In this document: piece after piece, positions 15,464 to 15,521 of the stretch
Position numbering within the stretch: position 1 is the first letter of the stretch
How the letters are laid out: each line of letters begins with the position of its first letter
Source of the DNA: Campylobacterales bacterium
GTDB taxonomy: Bacteria > Campylobacterota_A > Desulfurellia > JAADFJ01
Direction of reading: 5' to 3'
Length of the DNA stretch: 15,521 bases
Assembly: GCA_027080125.1 (NCBI GenBank)
Contig: JALWSW010000163.1
Coordinates: 1 to 15,521 of the forward strand
Position numbers and translations under genes: made by a program
The notes under the pieces: generated by a model
What the model was told of the DNA's origin: nothing
Database searches by the model: none
What the model saw: the letters and a program-made list of their open reading frames with translations, nothing else

Positions 15464-15521
15464 TGATTTGGGCAGATTCGGTCAGCGTTTTTTCATCTGT
15501 TGTCATGCTTATTCTGAAATA
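15450..15521 (-). CDS. C-terminal end of a class I aminotransferase-like protein (partial)
   Basis: The last 23 codons of a frame entering from the right edge read YFRISMTTDEKTLTESAQII and three more residues, ending at TGA 15450-15452. The pattern FRIS-x-TTDE-x-x-L-x-x-A resembles the extreme C-terminus of fold-type I aminotransferases such as histidinol-phosphate or LL-diaminopimelate aminotransferase. It is too short to name the enzyme. The 14-base overlap with folK places it as the preceding gene of the same operon. Confidence 0.5.
   Translation of the reverse strand, partial: YFRISMTTDEKTLTESAQIIASI

Noticed and set aside
1..15521. CRISPR arrays, tRNA or rRNA genes, transposases and phage genes
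   Set aside because: No regularly spaced repeats, cloverleaf-like segments, rRNA signatures or transposase motifs were seen on either strand.

Overview
The window looks like a chromosomal segment of a bacterium with an anaerobic or microaerobic, ferredoxin-based metabolism. The clearest hint is a four-subunit pyruvate:acceptor oxidoreductase in the order gamma-delta-alpha-beta, an arrangement and subunit style I associate with Campylobacterota and Aquificota. Start sites mostly carry AGGAGG-type ribosome binding sites, and three sigma70-like promoters are visible. I would guess Campylobacterota in the broad sense (for example a Desulfurella/Hippea-type lineage) or a relative, but the sequence alone does not settle it.

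Plus strand, 1-7382. A glycogen-debranching-type glucosidase enters from the left edge with its start outside the window. A 336-base gap with a weak heptamer repeat and a promoter follows. Next comes an AT-rich two-gene signalling cassette. Its first gene is a very large hybrid histidine kinase with an NMT1/THI5-type periplasmic domain, a second solute-binding domain, a membrane anchor, HisKA, HATPase, receiver and a degenerate Hpt-like tail. It is broken into two reading frames by a one-base shift near 3447-3450. Overlapping its end is a receiver/HD-GYP protein, so the likely output is hydrolysis of cyclic di-GMP. mobB follows with its own good promoter.

Minus strand, 15521-7379. Twelve genes lie head to tail. 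Reading from the right edge: the last codons of an aminotransferase-like gene, folK, panB, panC, panD, a short-type pgi and a YbgC-type thioesterase, all overlapping or nearly touching. After a 65-base gap with a clear promoter come porG, porD, porA and porB, a small YgaP-like (DUF2892) membrane protein and mobA. mobA and mobB converge with a 4-base overlap.

Functionally, panB-panC-panD make pantothenate, the precursor of coenzyme A, and the POR complex just downstream uses CoA to turn pyruvate into acetyl-CoA and reduced ferredoxin. Pgi and the debranching enzyme belong to hexose and glycogen metabolism. MobA and MobB make the guanine-dinucleotide molybdenum cofactor, implying molybdoenzymes elsewhere. 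Most of the window is ordinary metabolism. The parts that deserve a second look are the broken dual-sensor kinase with its HD-GYP partner, the Asn-for-His Hpt-like tail, and the missing conventional start codon of mobA.
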